A DNA stretch of 64,000 nucleotides from Psychrobacillus sp. OK032 (lineage in GTDB: Bacteria > Bacillota > Bacilli > Bacillales_A > Planococcaceae), in contig NZ_FOGY01000003.1 in assembly GCF_900111345.1 (NCBI RefSeq), forward strand, positions 1 to 64,000, written 5' to 3'. Shown in pieces: positions 43,960-52,093 of the stretch; position 1 is the first letter of the stretch; every line of letters begins with the position of its first letter. Below the pieces are notes generated by a model. That model did not search any database. It was not told the DNA's origin and worked only from the letters and a program-made list of their open reading frames with translations. A program made the position numbers and the translations under genes.

Positions 43960-45905
43960 TTTTTTGCACCTCGCAATTTTGCTTCAGTTTCTTCAATTTC
44001 TTCAACAGAAATATATCGACCATGATCCTTTTCAAACGAACGGTAAACCAAACAACCTAAAATACCGATTAATGTGACGATAGCAAGTGGCCATATGCTA
44101 AATACCATTGCAAATCCAAAGACGAAGAAAATACAACCTAGGATAAATGGCCAACCACTATTATTTGGCATATGAATTTTTTCGATTTTACCTTTAAATA
44201 ATTCATGCCCATTTTTCTTCGCATCCCAAAAAGCTTGAGTTGATGCAACTTGTGGTGTAATAGCAAAGTTATATTCTGGTACTGGAGTATGAGTAGCCCA
44301 TTCAAGTGAACGTGCATCCCATGGGTCATTACCAATATCTCTTGAAGCATAACGAATACTATAGTAGATATTGTAAACAAGTAAAGCAAAACTGATTGCC
44401 ATAATTCCCGCACCGATAAATGAAACCATATTCAACATACTAAAACCAGTAGATTCAGAGTATGTGTACATACGACGTGCTTGACCATCTAACCCAGTAA
44501 TATACATTGGAATAAAGGCTAAGACGAACCCGACTGACATCAACCATGCCGTCCATTTTCCAATTCTCTCATTTAACATGAAACCAAACATTTTTGGCCA
44601 ATAGAAAGTAAGACCTGCAATCATAGCGTAAACTACTCCTGGAATAATTACGTTATGGAAGTGAGCAACTAAGAACATCGTATTATGATATTGGTAATCA
44701 GCAGCTGACATCGCAAGCATAACTCCAGTAACCCCACCTAAAGTAAACAGTGGAATGAAAAGCATGGAATATAACATTGGAGTTGTAAATACAATTTTCC
44801 CTTTCCAAAGCGTGAATAGCCAGTTAAATATTTTAACCCCAGTTGGAATAGCTATCGCCATTGTTGTGATAGAGAAAATACTGTTTGTGAATGCACCTTG
44901 ACCCATTGTAAAGAAATGGTGAGTCCATACTAAAAATGAAAATACTGAAATGACTACCATAGAGGCAACCATTGATTTATAGCCATAAAGATTACGACGT
45001 GCAAAGGTAGCGATTATTTCACTATATAGACCGAATGCCGGTAAGATTAAGATATATACTTCAGGATGTCCCCAAACCCAGAACAAGTTAGCCCAAAGCA
45101 TATCCATACCACCATTATCGGTTGTAAAGAAGTTTGTTCCAAATAATCTATCCATTGTTCCCATTGCAAGAAGTACTGTTAATACAGGGAAAGCAAAAAC
45201 AACGATTACGTTGGCGATAAATGCAGACCATGTGAACATTGGCATTTTCATTAACTTCATACCAGGTGCTCTCATTTTAAGAATAGTCGTTATAAAGTTA
45301 ATACCAGATATCATTGTACCCAGACCAGCTATTTGAATAGCGATCATATAATAATTAGTCCCTACGGATGGACTGAATTCATTGTTTGCAAGTGGAAAAT
45401 AAGAAGTCCAACCTGCATCAGGTGATCCACCTACTATGAATGAGATGTTGAATAACCCCATACCCATAAAGAATAACCAAAAACTTAGTGCATTTAAACG
45501 AGGGAATGCCACGTCACGAGCTCCGATTTGTAACGGAATAAGGTAGTTAAAGAAGAACGTGATGAACGGCATAGCCATAAATAGAATCATAACGATTCCG
45601 TGTGTTGTGAAAACTTCATTATAATGTTGAGAATCTAGAAATGTGTTATCAGGCATTGAAAGCTGATAACGCATCATTACTGCATCTACTCCTCCGCGGA
45701 ATAGCATAAGTAGAGCAACGAGTAAATACATAATACCAATTCGTTTATGATCTACTGTGGTGATCCATTCGCGCCAGAGGTATCCCCATTTTTTAAAATA
45801 AGTAATACCTAAGACTATTGCTAACATGGTAAGACCAATGCCAACCATGGATGCGTATATTAAAAAGCTTGGATGTGGTACTGCAAAACGATCAAAGAAA
45901 TCCAT
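43956..45905 (-). CDS. qoxB: Cytochrome aa3 quinol oxidase subunit I
   Basis: 649 residues with about 14-15 membrane helices. The heme-copper core is present: low-spin heme ligand in THGIVMILFMAMPF, CuB ligands in WVWGHPEVYILILPAFG and WTHHFF, and the late VAHFHNVIIPG with the second low-spin and the high-spin heme ligands. It reduces O2 to water with quinol electrons and pumps protons. The C-terminal LRGAKK end and length fit QoxB/CyoB. AGGAG precedes the ATG. Confidence 0.96.
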   Translation of the reverse strand: MDFFDRFAVPHPSFLIYASMVGIGLTMLAIVLGITYFKKWGYLWREWITTVDHKRIGIMYLLVALLMLFRGGVDAVMMRYQLSMPDNTFLDSQHYNEVFTTHGIVMILFMAMPFITFFFNYLIPLQIGARDVAFPRLNALSFWLFFMGMGLFNISFIVGGSPDAGWTSYFPLANNEFSPSVGTNYYMIAIQIAGLGTMISGINFITTILKMRAPGMKLMKMPMFTWSAFIANVIVVFAFPVLTVLLAMGTMDRLFGTNFFTTDNGGMDMLWANLFWVWGHPEVYILILPAFGLYSEIIATFARRNLYGYKSMVASMVVISVFSFLVWTHHFFTMGQGAFTNSIFSITTMAIAIPTGVKIFNWLFTLWKGKIVFTTPMLYSMLFIPLFTLGGVTGVMLAMSAADYQYHNTMFLVAHFHNVIIPGVVYAMIAGLTFYWPKMFGFMLNERIGKWTAWLMSVGFVLAFIPMYITGLDGQARRMYTYSESTGFSMLNMVSFIGAGIMAISFALLVYNIYYSIRYASRDIGNDPWDARSLEWATHTPVPEYNFAITPQVASTQAFWDAKKNGHELFKGKIEKIHMPNNSGWPFILGCIFFVFGFAMVFSIWPLAIVTLIGILGCLVYRSFEKDHGRYISVEEIEETEAKLRGAKK

Positions 45906-45960
45906 ACTTTTATAACTCCTTTCGAAAAGCTATTGTTTGTTACGATACTAAAAATTTGTA

Positions 45961-46896
45961 TCAATGATTAGCGTGGTCTGATTCTTCATCAGAATTGCTA
46001 GATTCATGATTTTCGTGATCTGATTCTACTTTTGTATGTGATGAATCAGACTCAGTCGAACCATGGTCATGTTCAGGAGCTGGTGAGAATTCTAAATGGG
46101 TTCCAGTGTATGTGGAACGTCCAAGATGTCCTGGTTCTAATAATTCATCGAACTTTTCTTCTGTAAGAGGTTCCGCTGTTTCGTGAACTTCTTCGACCCA
46201 TTCGTCAAACTCAGTTGGAGACATCGCTGTAACTTCAAATGTATTTTTAGCAAATCCCGCACCGCTGAAGTTAGCATTTCTTCCCTGTAACTCACCTGGA
46301 TTGTCTGCTGCTAAGTGTAAAGTGGTGACCATGTCAGCCATCGCATATTTTTGTCCACCTAGTTGTGGAATCCAAAAACTAGTAATAGGTCCATAGGAAT
46401 ATAGTTTAAATTCAATGGCACGGCCTGCAGGTATATACAAGTAATTAACTGTCTCGATATCCTCCTCAGGATAACTGAAATGCCATTTCCAGTTGGAAGA
46501 AGAAGCATAAACAATTAACGGTTTTGTATCCTCATATCCTGCTGGAGTTGCCTCTACCTCGTAGTTACTTTTAACTGATACAAAAGAAAGGAAGATGACG
46601 ATAATAACTGGAATACCAATACAGATTGCTTCCACAAGTAAACTTCCTTCAATGTGAGGAGGCTCGTAATCGTCACTTTGTTTGGAAGCGCGATATTTAA
46701 TTAACACGAATACTAAAATAGCAAGTACGACAATTACAATGCCTGACATGAGCCAGATGGATAACATAATATCGTCAGCTTGCGTTTTTGCCTGAGGGCC
46801 TTTAGGATCTAATACTAATAATGGTTCACAACCAGTTAGCACAGTGGCTATAGTGAAAATCATTGTAAGTAAAGCCCATTTCACTTTTATTTTCAT
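45961..46896 (-). CDS. qoxA: Cytochrome aa3 quinol oxidase subunit II (lipoprotein)
   Basis: 311 residues. Lipoprotein signal with LTGC, two membrane helices (about 45-66, 85-108) and an outer cupredoxin domain (WKWHFSYPEEDIETVNYLYI, FKLYSYGPITSFWIPQLGGQ). The Cys and His ligands of a CuA centre are missing, as expected for a quinol rather than cytochrome c oxidase. A COX aromatic-rich region follows, and an unusual C-terminal tail rich in His, Asp, Glu and Ser (HDHGSTESDSSHTKV... DHANH) ends the protein. First gene of qoxABCD. Confidence 0.95.
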   Translation of the reverse strand: MKIKVKWALLTMIFTIATVLTGCEPLLVLDPKGPQAKTQADDIMLSIWLMSGIVIVVLAILVFVLIKYRASKQSDDYEPPHIEGSLLVEAICIGIPVIIVIFLSFVSVKSNYEVEATPAGYEDTKPLIVYASSSNWKWHFSYPEEDIETVNYLYIPAGRAIEFKLYSYGPITSFWIPQLGGQKYAMADMVTTLHLAADNPGELQGRNANFSGAGFAKNTFEVTAMSPTEFDEWVEEVHETAEPLTEEKFDELLEPGHLGRSTYTGTHLEFSPAPEHDHGSTESDSSHTKVESDHENHESSNSDEESDHANH

Positions 46897-46989
46897 AGTT
46901 GTACCCCTTTCGAATTTGAGTTTATTAAACGTGTACGAAGTGATCCGTATTCCGTTGCCTCTATCATATTTTCATACTCGTATAAAAAC

Positions 46990-47080
46990 AACGTCAAAAA
47001 GTAGGCTTCACAAAACGTTCATTTAGATTTCTATATTAATTCAACATTTGTTAACAAAGTTGTAACGAACGTCAAAAAGT
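46990..47080 (-). promoter_or_regulatory. Repeats and palindrome upstream of qoxABCD
   Basis: A 13-base direct repeat AACGTCAAAAAGT stands at 46990-47002 and 47068-47080; on the minus strand each copy reads TTTTTGACG, so each could supply a -35 TTGACG. Between them is the perfect palindrome TTTGTTAACAAA (47047-47058). They lie 90-185 bases upstream of qoxA and may hold promoters and an operator for the terminal oxidase. No known regulator site was matched. Confidence 0.4.
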
Positions 47081-47109
47081 TGTCACGCGTATGGATGAAT
47101 ATGTAAATG

Positions 47110-47148
47110 CGAAAAGAGCTTGGAAACAGTTGTTCCAGGCTCTTTTCG
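47110..47148 (-). terminator. Terminator of the helical-bundle protein gene
   Basis: CGAAAAGAGCTTGGAA pairs with TTCCAGGCTCTTTTCG (one mismatch), directly after the stop of the minus-strand gene. Confidence 0.85.
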
Positions 47149-47151
47149 TAT

Positions 47152-47820
47152 TTAAAACCTATGAGGGAATTGCATGATGATTGCATGTGAAATCATATCG
47201 GACATCTCCAAAGCTTGCGCTTCTATTTGGTCAAATACTTTAATATCCTCTTGATATTTCTTTTGAATCATTAATACCGCTTCATTTTTTGTTAAAGCCA
47301 AATGCGTATAGAACATCTTTTGTACTTCTGTTTTTGTTAAATACGGATTAATACTACTTAGAAAGATTGCGATATCATCTGCATTACGGTACCACTCTTT
47401 TTCTTTTTCATCTGCTTTTTTAGAATCGCCTTTAACAGCTGCTGTTACAAGTTGTGCCGCTAGTACTAGATGTTCTTTTATGAGCTCGGTATATCTGTTT
47501 GCGAGTTGATCACCGTAAAAAGGACGAATACAATTTCCTAAATCGGTCGCATTTTGTAATAGTCGTTCTTGCACAGTAGGTAGGTCAGGCAAATTAAATA
47601 CAATACTTGTAATGGTCATTCTGGTCCAATTGACATGCTCTAGCCAAAGAAGCCGGTTCATGCTTTCAAAGTCAACGGCTGCTTTACTCATATAATAGCC
47701 TTGTTGGTAATTAGATGAATTGTTTAAAATGTATCGAACGGGTGCAGTGTATTGCGAATATGGGGTTTTATAAACGGGATTATGAGTGGGAGTAGAAAGT
47801 TCATTTGAGTGATAGTGCAT
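47152..47820 (-). CDS. Helical-bundle protein with hemerythrin-like histidines, unknown
   Basis: 222 residues, all-helical and soluble. Helices carry spaced Glu-His or His pairs (LLWLEHVNWTRMTI, ELIKEHLVLAAQL, MFYTHLALTKNEAVLM, MSDMISHAIIMQF) that could bind metal as in hemerythrin-like four-helix bundles; this is an impression, not a family match. The N-terminal 45 residues are rich in Tyr, Pro, Ser and Asn. AAAGGAG precedes the ATG. Next to tlp on the same strand but with separate terminators. Confidence 0.6.
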   Translation of the reverse strand: MHYHSNELSTPTHNPVYKTPYSQYTAPVRYILNNSSNYQQGYYMSKAAVDFESMNRLLWLEHVNWTRMTITSIVFNLPDLPTVQERLLQNATDLGNCIRPFYGDQLANRYTELIKEHLVLAAQLVTAAVKGDSKKADEKEKEWYRNADDIAIFLSSINPYLTKTEVQKMFYTHLALTKNEAVLMIQKKYQEDIKVFDQIEAQALEMSDMISHAIIMQFPHRF

Positions 47821-47884
47821 TCTAAGGACACTCCTTTTATCCTTAGTTTACGTTTGTTCTATTATAAGTGTGAATATTCATTTG

Positions 47885-47928
47885 TAAAAAAGATAGCCAA
47901 ATGATCCGAAGATTATTTGGCTATTTTA
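47885..47928 (-). terminator. Terminator of tlp (bidirectional shape)
   Basis: ATAGCCAAAT-GATCCGAAGATT-ATTTGGCTAT, a perfect 10-base stem. On the minus strand it is followed by CTTTTTTAC. Confidence 0.88.
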
Positions 47929-47958
47929 TCATTTATGCCGAGGCTAGCTTGAATGAGG

Positions 47959-48180
47959 TTAAATATAACCGTTGATTCTTGACTTGGCCTCTGCAAGTAT
48001 CTCTGCTCGTAAACCATCAATACTTTCTTCACGTCGTTCATTTTTCTTCTTAATGGCTGCAAGTTCTTCTCCATCTGCAAACTCCATTGCCATTTCTGCC
48101 GCTTCCTTATTACGGATAGTTTTCTTTAACCTTTCCACGTTCTTAGCTGAATCATTTGGTTCAGGTTCATGAATTGTCAT
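47959..48180 (-). CDS. tlp: Small acid-soluble spore protein Tlp
   Basis: 73 residues. The pattern PEPNDSAKNVERLKKTI, a short insert, FADGEELAAIKKKNERREESI and a basic helical end matches the Tlp family of small spore proteins (thioredoxin-like only by name). Tlp accumulates in the forespore and is degraded on germination. AGGAGGAAGG precedes the ATG. The forespore role suggests a sigma-G promoter, which I could not place with confidence. Confidence 0.82.
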   Translation of the reverse strand: MTIHEPEPNDSAKNVERLKKTIRNKEAAEMAMEFADGEELAAIKKKNERREESIDGLRAEILAEAKSRINGYI

Positions 48181-48358
48181 TATTTTTCCTTCCTCCTTTA
48201 TTCATTGGTTATATCTTTCATCGTTTAGTATTCCCAATACATTCAAAATTATTGAAGGATTAAATTTCAAACTATCAGCTTTCAAACGTATAAAAAGCTG
48301 CTATTTTGCCATAGTAAAGAAGTATTGATTTCTAGGAAAAGTGAAGGAGGACTTTGCA

Positions 48359-48619
48359 ATGGAAGATCACACACAAATGAGTTGGAAAGAAGATAATGTC
48401 ATTGGCCAATTGCATAATTCTGTCGATAATGTCACGCTAGCTGTAGGTCAAGCATTAACCCATCCCTCGGAGCAGTCTATTCAAAACGCACAAAATATGA
48501 TTGAACGTGCAGAGCGTTCGGTTACAATGGCTCTTGAAAGTAGAGGAGAATTGGGGCCAATCAATATGCTTCAGGAACAATTGAACCAAGATAAAGAGAA
48601 ATTTAATACAATACATTAA
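48359..48619 (+). CDS. Small helical hypothetical protein
   Basis: 86 residues from the ATG at 48359, with AAGGAGG upstream; the GTG at 48341 lies before that motif. It is acidic, soluble and helical (NSVDNVTLAVGQALTHPSEQ, NAQNMIERAERSVTMALESR). Similar small proteins occur in Bacillus spores, but I do not recognise a family. It has its own terminator and is divergent from tlp. Confidence 0.7.
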   Translation: MEDHTQMSWKEDNVIGQLHNSVDNVTLAVGQALTHPSEQSIQNAQNMIERAERSVTMALESRGELGPINMLQEQLNQDKEKFNTIH

Positions 48620-48644
48620 GAAGGAAATGAATAACGCCTATTAT

Positions 48645-48692
48645 GGGGCTGTCCTAAAGTCTATGTTGACGTTTGGGACAGCCCCAGTTTGT
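48645..48692 (+). terminator. Strong intrinsic terminator
   Basis: GGGGCTGTCC (48645-48654) pairs with GGACAGCCCC (48676-48685), 10 base pairs, with inner AAAGTC/GACGTTT pairing, followed by AGTTTGTT. Confidence 0.85.
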
Positions 48693-48694
48693 TA

Positions 48695-48852
48695 TGGTTT
48701 ATCCCGTGTTAACGGGCAGTAATACTCCCACTTCAAGATTCCGAGGAAACCAAGGAAAGATAAAAGGGAGATAAACTGCCCGTGAAGGTCCGATTGGTTT
48801 AACTAACATTCAGTTAAAGGGTAGGGAAACCTCAACTGAATGAAGTTTCATT
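48695..48852. mobile_element. Structured palindromic element, possibly an IS200/IS605-type end or solo element
   Basis: Nested stems: ACGGGCAGT (48712-48720) with ACTGCCCGT (48775-48783), inside it CTCCC (48725-48729) with GGGAG (48766-48770), and further on a 9-base hairpin CATTCAGTT (48807-48815) with AACTGAATG (48834-48842). There is no reading frame. The series of subterminal hairpins is typical of ends left by IS200/IS605 elements or their non-autonomous relatives; no TnpA or TnpB gene is present. It could also be a structured RNA. Confidence 0.5.
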
Positions 48853-48883
48853 TTATCCTGTTCATATGATAGTATGTTTTCGA

Positions 48884-50083
48884 TTAGGATGATTTTTCCT
48901 TTTTAGTTTCTAATGTTGCTGTTTTCTTGCTTCCAATTAAATATAACAACAAAATCACAATCATAAAAGCAGCCGAATAACTAAAAGTCATGCCGTATCC
49001 AACACTTTTTGCTAAGAATCCAAGTCCTACTGATCCAACCGCCAAACCAAAATCGATAAAAATAAGAAGCATCGAATTGGCTGTTGCTTTTTTCTCGGGT
49101 GGAACAAGCGTTAATGCCCAAGCTTGGATAATTGGATGAATTATAGCAAAAGCGATTCCAAATAATACCCCTGAAACGAGAACCATCCACATACTAGTAG
49201 AGAAGCCTAATAAGATCAAACCTACTGCTCCTGAAATGGCACCAGGAATAATAAGGATTCTATGACCAAATCGATCGAAAATTTTACCGGAGAAAGCACG
49301 AACTAATACCATTGCAATTCCTTGTGCGATAAAAAACTGTGAAATTCTTCCACCAACATTGATCTCTTTTCCAAAAGCACCTATAAAGTTAACTGTTCCT
49401 GCAATTGCCATATAATTGAACGCTACTAAAATACATGGAAGAAGAACACGCTTATCGAACATGTACTTATAGAAAGGTTCTTTATTTGTAGCCTGTGGAC
49501 TTTCCTTTTCTTTTTTAACCGTATTTTTTGTGAAAAGACTACACACAAATGAAAAAGCCATAAGAACCAGAGTTAACATCATCATCGATTTGAATGAATA
49601 ATTTGCAAGATAAGAAATAGCAATAAGTGGCCCAATTGTAGTCCCAACGCTTGTAGACATTGCGAAAAAAACAATGCCCTCACCTAACCGAGATTTAGGA
49701 ACAATATTACTTGAGATCGTAAAGACTAAAATCGTAAGCATACTAAATCCAATACCTTGTAGTGCTCGAATGAATATTAAAAACCCGATGGAGTCGTTTA
49801 CAAAAGTGAGAGCGATTGTTCCTAAAAAATAAATGAGGGAAATAATAAGGAGCAATTTCATATTCACTTTTTGGATAATGACGCTTGCAAAGAAGCGCGT
49901 AATTAGTGATGCTGTCATTAAGGTCGTGGTCATTATTCCTGCAATCGCAGGATTATCACTGATGGTTGATACGAAAATTGGGAAACCTGCTGTAATCATA
50001 TAAAAAGAAGTGAACATAACTAAAGACAATAAGATAATAATTAAATATTGACTTGTCCATAGTTTAACTTTTTGTTTATCCAT
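48884..50083 (-). CDS. MFS transporter
   Basis: 399 residues, 12 hydrophobic segments. MFS marks: loop 2-3 region ITRFFASVIIQKVNMKLLLI and the central loop with charged residues (KNTVKKEKESPQATNKEPFY), then FSGKIFDRFGHRILIIPGAI for the second-half copy of the motif. It is of the drug or metabolite exporter branch (YfmO/AraJ-like); substrate unknown. It is alone on the minus strand, next to the palindromic element. Confidence 0.9.
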   Translation of the reverse strand: MDKQKVKLWTSQYLIIILLSLVMFTSFYMITAGFPIFVSTISDNPAIAGIMTTTLMTASLITRFFASVIIQKVNMKLLLIISLIYFLGTIALTFVNDSIGFLIFIRALQGIGFSMLTILVFTISSNIVPKSRLGEGIVFFAMSTSVGTTIGPLIAISYLANYSFKSMMMLTLVLMAFSFVCSLFTKNTVKKEKESPQATNKEPFYKYMFDKRVLLPCILVAFNYMAIAGTVNFIGAFGKEINVGGRISQFFIAQGIAMVLVRAFSGKIFDRFGHRILIIPGAISGAVGLILLGFSTSMWMVLVSGVLFGIAFAIIHPIIQAWALTLVPPEKKATANSMLLIFIDFGLAVGSVGLGFLAKSVGYGMTFSYSAAFMIVILLLYLIGSKKTATLETKKEKSS

Positions 50084-50252
50084 GTTTTGTAAGACCGCCT
50101 TTCAATGGCTATTCATTTTATATCATGATAAATTTATTCTTCCCTTATTTTTAAAAAATATTTAGAGTGGTTTTCAATAAAAGTGTAGAATAATGAAAAT
50201 GCATACGTAGATGATACACTTATAAAAAGGATTAAATTTGGGGGTGTTTTGC

Positions 50253-50561
50253 ATGGACAAAAAACTAGAAGGTTCTATGGTGAAAGAAATTATACTGGAT
50301 GACATGTTTATAAAAGTTAATCGCTATAAAAAAGAAAAAGTAAATGATTTACACCTAATTTCGGTTGTTTTTAATGTAACAAGTGAAGATTATCATGATA
50401 TTGCGACGTTATTATACAGAGGTACATTCGATGTGAAAGTACCAGAGCAAGATTTACGTTTTAGAGGAAGCATACATCAGTATTCAACTTCGATTACGAA
50501 TTTATACGAAAAAGGGCAAGTTGGAGAGTATAAACTGAGCTTACTGGAAGTGTTGAACTAA
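50253..50561 (+). CDS. DUF3219 (YkvR-family) protein
   Basis: 102 residues from ATG 50253 with GGGGGTG six bases upstream. FNVTSEDYHDIATLLYRGTF, VKVPEQDLRFRGSIHQYSTS and ITNLYEKGQVGEYKLSL follow the pattern of B. subtilis YkvR and the DUF3219 family, small beta-rich cytosolic proteins of unknown function. The next gene starts 19 bases later on the same strand, so they may be co-transcribed. Confidence 0.82.
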   Translation: MDKKLEGSMVKEIILDDMFIKVNRYKKEKVNDLHLISVVFNVTSEDYHDIATLLYRGTFDVKVPEQDLRFRGSIHQYSTSITNLYEKGQVGEYKLSLLEVLN

Positions 50562-50579
50562 GAAAGGAGAGGTGAGGAA

Positions 50580-51584
50580 GTGAAGTTAAGTATATTGGAT
50601 CAATCCCCGATTTCCTCCAATCAAACCGCGAAAGGGGCATTAAATGCATCGATGGAGTTAGCGAAACTTGGGGAATTGTTAGGTTTTACTCGTTACTGGA
50701 TTACGGAACACCATGATTTAACAGGGCTCGCAAGTTCTGCTCCTGAAGTGATGTTAGGTTACATTGGAGCGAATACAAATACTATTCGTATTGGCTCGGG
50801 GGCTGTTTTGTTGCCCCATTATAAGCCATTTAAAGTAGCAGAAGTATATAATACGCTTGCTACTTTATTTCCTAATCGAGTTGATGTTGGTTTAGGTCGT
50901 GCACCAGGCGGATCTGCGGAGGCTACGAATGCTTTGTCGGATAATTTCCTCCAAAATGTATATAAAATGCCTAATTTAGTGAAAGAGTTTCTTCATTTTC
51001 TATATGGTGATTTTCCTTCTGACCATGAATTTTCGAAAATTTCTGCTTCACCAGTTCCAGAAGTGTCACCAGTACCATGGCTTCTTGGGACGAGTAAAAA
51101 AAGTGCTCTGCTTGCTGCGGAAAATGGACTGTCCTATGCATTCGGTCACTTTATGAGTGAAGAGGATGGGATAGCTATAATACAGCAGTATTTAGATAAT
51201 TTTATACCGCGAAAACAAGGTCAAAAACCTGAAGTAATTGTAACGGTTTCAGTTATTTGTGCAGAAACGACAGAAATGGCGAAGGAGGTAGCTAAAAGTA
51301 CGCTCATTTGGGCATTACAAAGGGCTAAGGGGGAAGGAGAGCAAGGAGTTCCTTCTATAAAAGAGGCGCAACAATACATATTAGATAACATGGAAAAAGA
51401 AACATTGGAAAGTATGAAAAAGAAGCTAATAATCGGTAATCCCTCTGAAATAAAAGAGAAGCTAATCGAATTGCAAACTAACTATAAAGCAGATGAAATT
51501 ATGTTGAATACAGTAACCTATTCACCGGAAGATCGGTTTAATTCCTATAGACTAATTGCAACAGAAATGCTGAAAAGTTCTTAA
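50580..51584 (+). CDS. Luciferase-like flavin-dependent oxidoreductase (LLM class)
   Basis: 334 residues, GTG start after GGTGAGG. The bacterial luciferase-like fold is clear: LSILDQSPIS, ELAKLGELLGFTRYWITEHH, TIRIGSGAVLLPHYKPFKVA, RVDVGLGRAPGG and a C-terminal IGNPSEIKEKLIELQ. Members use reduced flavin (FMN) with oxygen; B. subtilis YceB/YwcH-type proteins are close in pattern. Substrate is unknown. Its stop overlaps the stop of the convergent gene by 4 bases. Confidence 0.92.
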   Translation: MKLSILDQSPISSNQTAKGALNASMELAKLGELLGFTRYWITEHHDLTGLASSAPEVMLGYIGANTNTIRIGSGAVLLPHYKPFKVAEVYNTLATLFPNRVDVGLGRAPGGSAEATNALSDNFLQNVYKMPNLVKEFLHFLYGDFPSDHEFSKISASPVPEVSPVPWLLGTSKKSALLAAENGLSYAFGHFMSEEDGIAIIQQYLDNFIPRKQGQKPEVIVTVSVICAETTEMAKEVAKSTLIWALQRAKGEGEQGVPSIKEAQQYILDNMEKETLESMKKKLIIGNPSEIKEKLIELQTNYKADEIMLNTVTYSPEDRFNSYRLIATEMLKSS

Positions 51585-51952
51585 AGAACTTCGATTTCTT
51601 TAAGAACCGTGTTTACGTTATTTTCTTTTAACTTCTCCGTTATTTCTTCTATTAAATGTTGGATAAATTCTTCTTCCTCAAAGTTTTCTGTGTCTATTTC
51701 AAATTTGTCTAATTCAATTTGTACATCTGTACTAATATCAGAATCTACTTCTACTAACTCAGTGAAGAAAATCCAATATCTGTTTTCTTCAAAAAGTTTT
51801 CCGTTAATATGGATGATTGTGGAAGACACTTTAGAGGATGGAACGGAATAGTTATTTTTTATACGAATAAAAGTCTCATCATTGTTTGCAGTAAATATCA
51901 TTTCTTGATAACCAATATCAAATGCTTTTTTGAATTCTACTTTAGTCAACAT
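51581..51952 (-). CDS. Hypothetical acidic protein
   Basis: 123 residues with GGAGGG before the ATG. Soluble and acidic, with a strand-rich N-terminal part and a helical end (DTENFEEEEFIQHLIEEITE). No family recognised. It converges on the luciferase-like gene with a 4-base overlap of the two stop regions. Confidence 0.65.
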   Translation of the reverse strand: MLTKVEFKKAFDIGYQEMIFTANNDETFIRIKNNYSVPSSKVSSTIIHINGKLFEENRYWIFFTELVEVDSDISTDVQIELDKFEIDTENFEEEEFIQHLIEEITEKLKENNVNTVLKEIEVL

Positions 51953-52037
51953 AATCCCTCCGCTCCTAATTTAGTAATCTATATAGTTAGTATATAAATA
52001 GAGAGGGTAGATTATGACGGACCATAAATAATATTAG

Positions 52038-52083
52038 AAAAAGAGAGCCAGCAAGAAATCGTTCGGCTGACTCTCTTTTTTTA
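52038..52083. terminator. Terminator of the drug-exporter operon (bidirectional shape)
   Basis: AAAAGAGAGCCAGC pairs with GGCTGACTCTCTTTTT, with A- and T-runs on both sides, just past the stop of the minus-strand ABC gene. Confidence 0.85.
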
Positions 52084-52093
52084 GATCTAATGT

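Noticed and set aside
48695-48852. Second terminator for the upstream gene only
   Set aside because: A strong terminator already lies at 48645-48692 and this element has several nested stems with no T-run.
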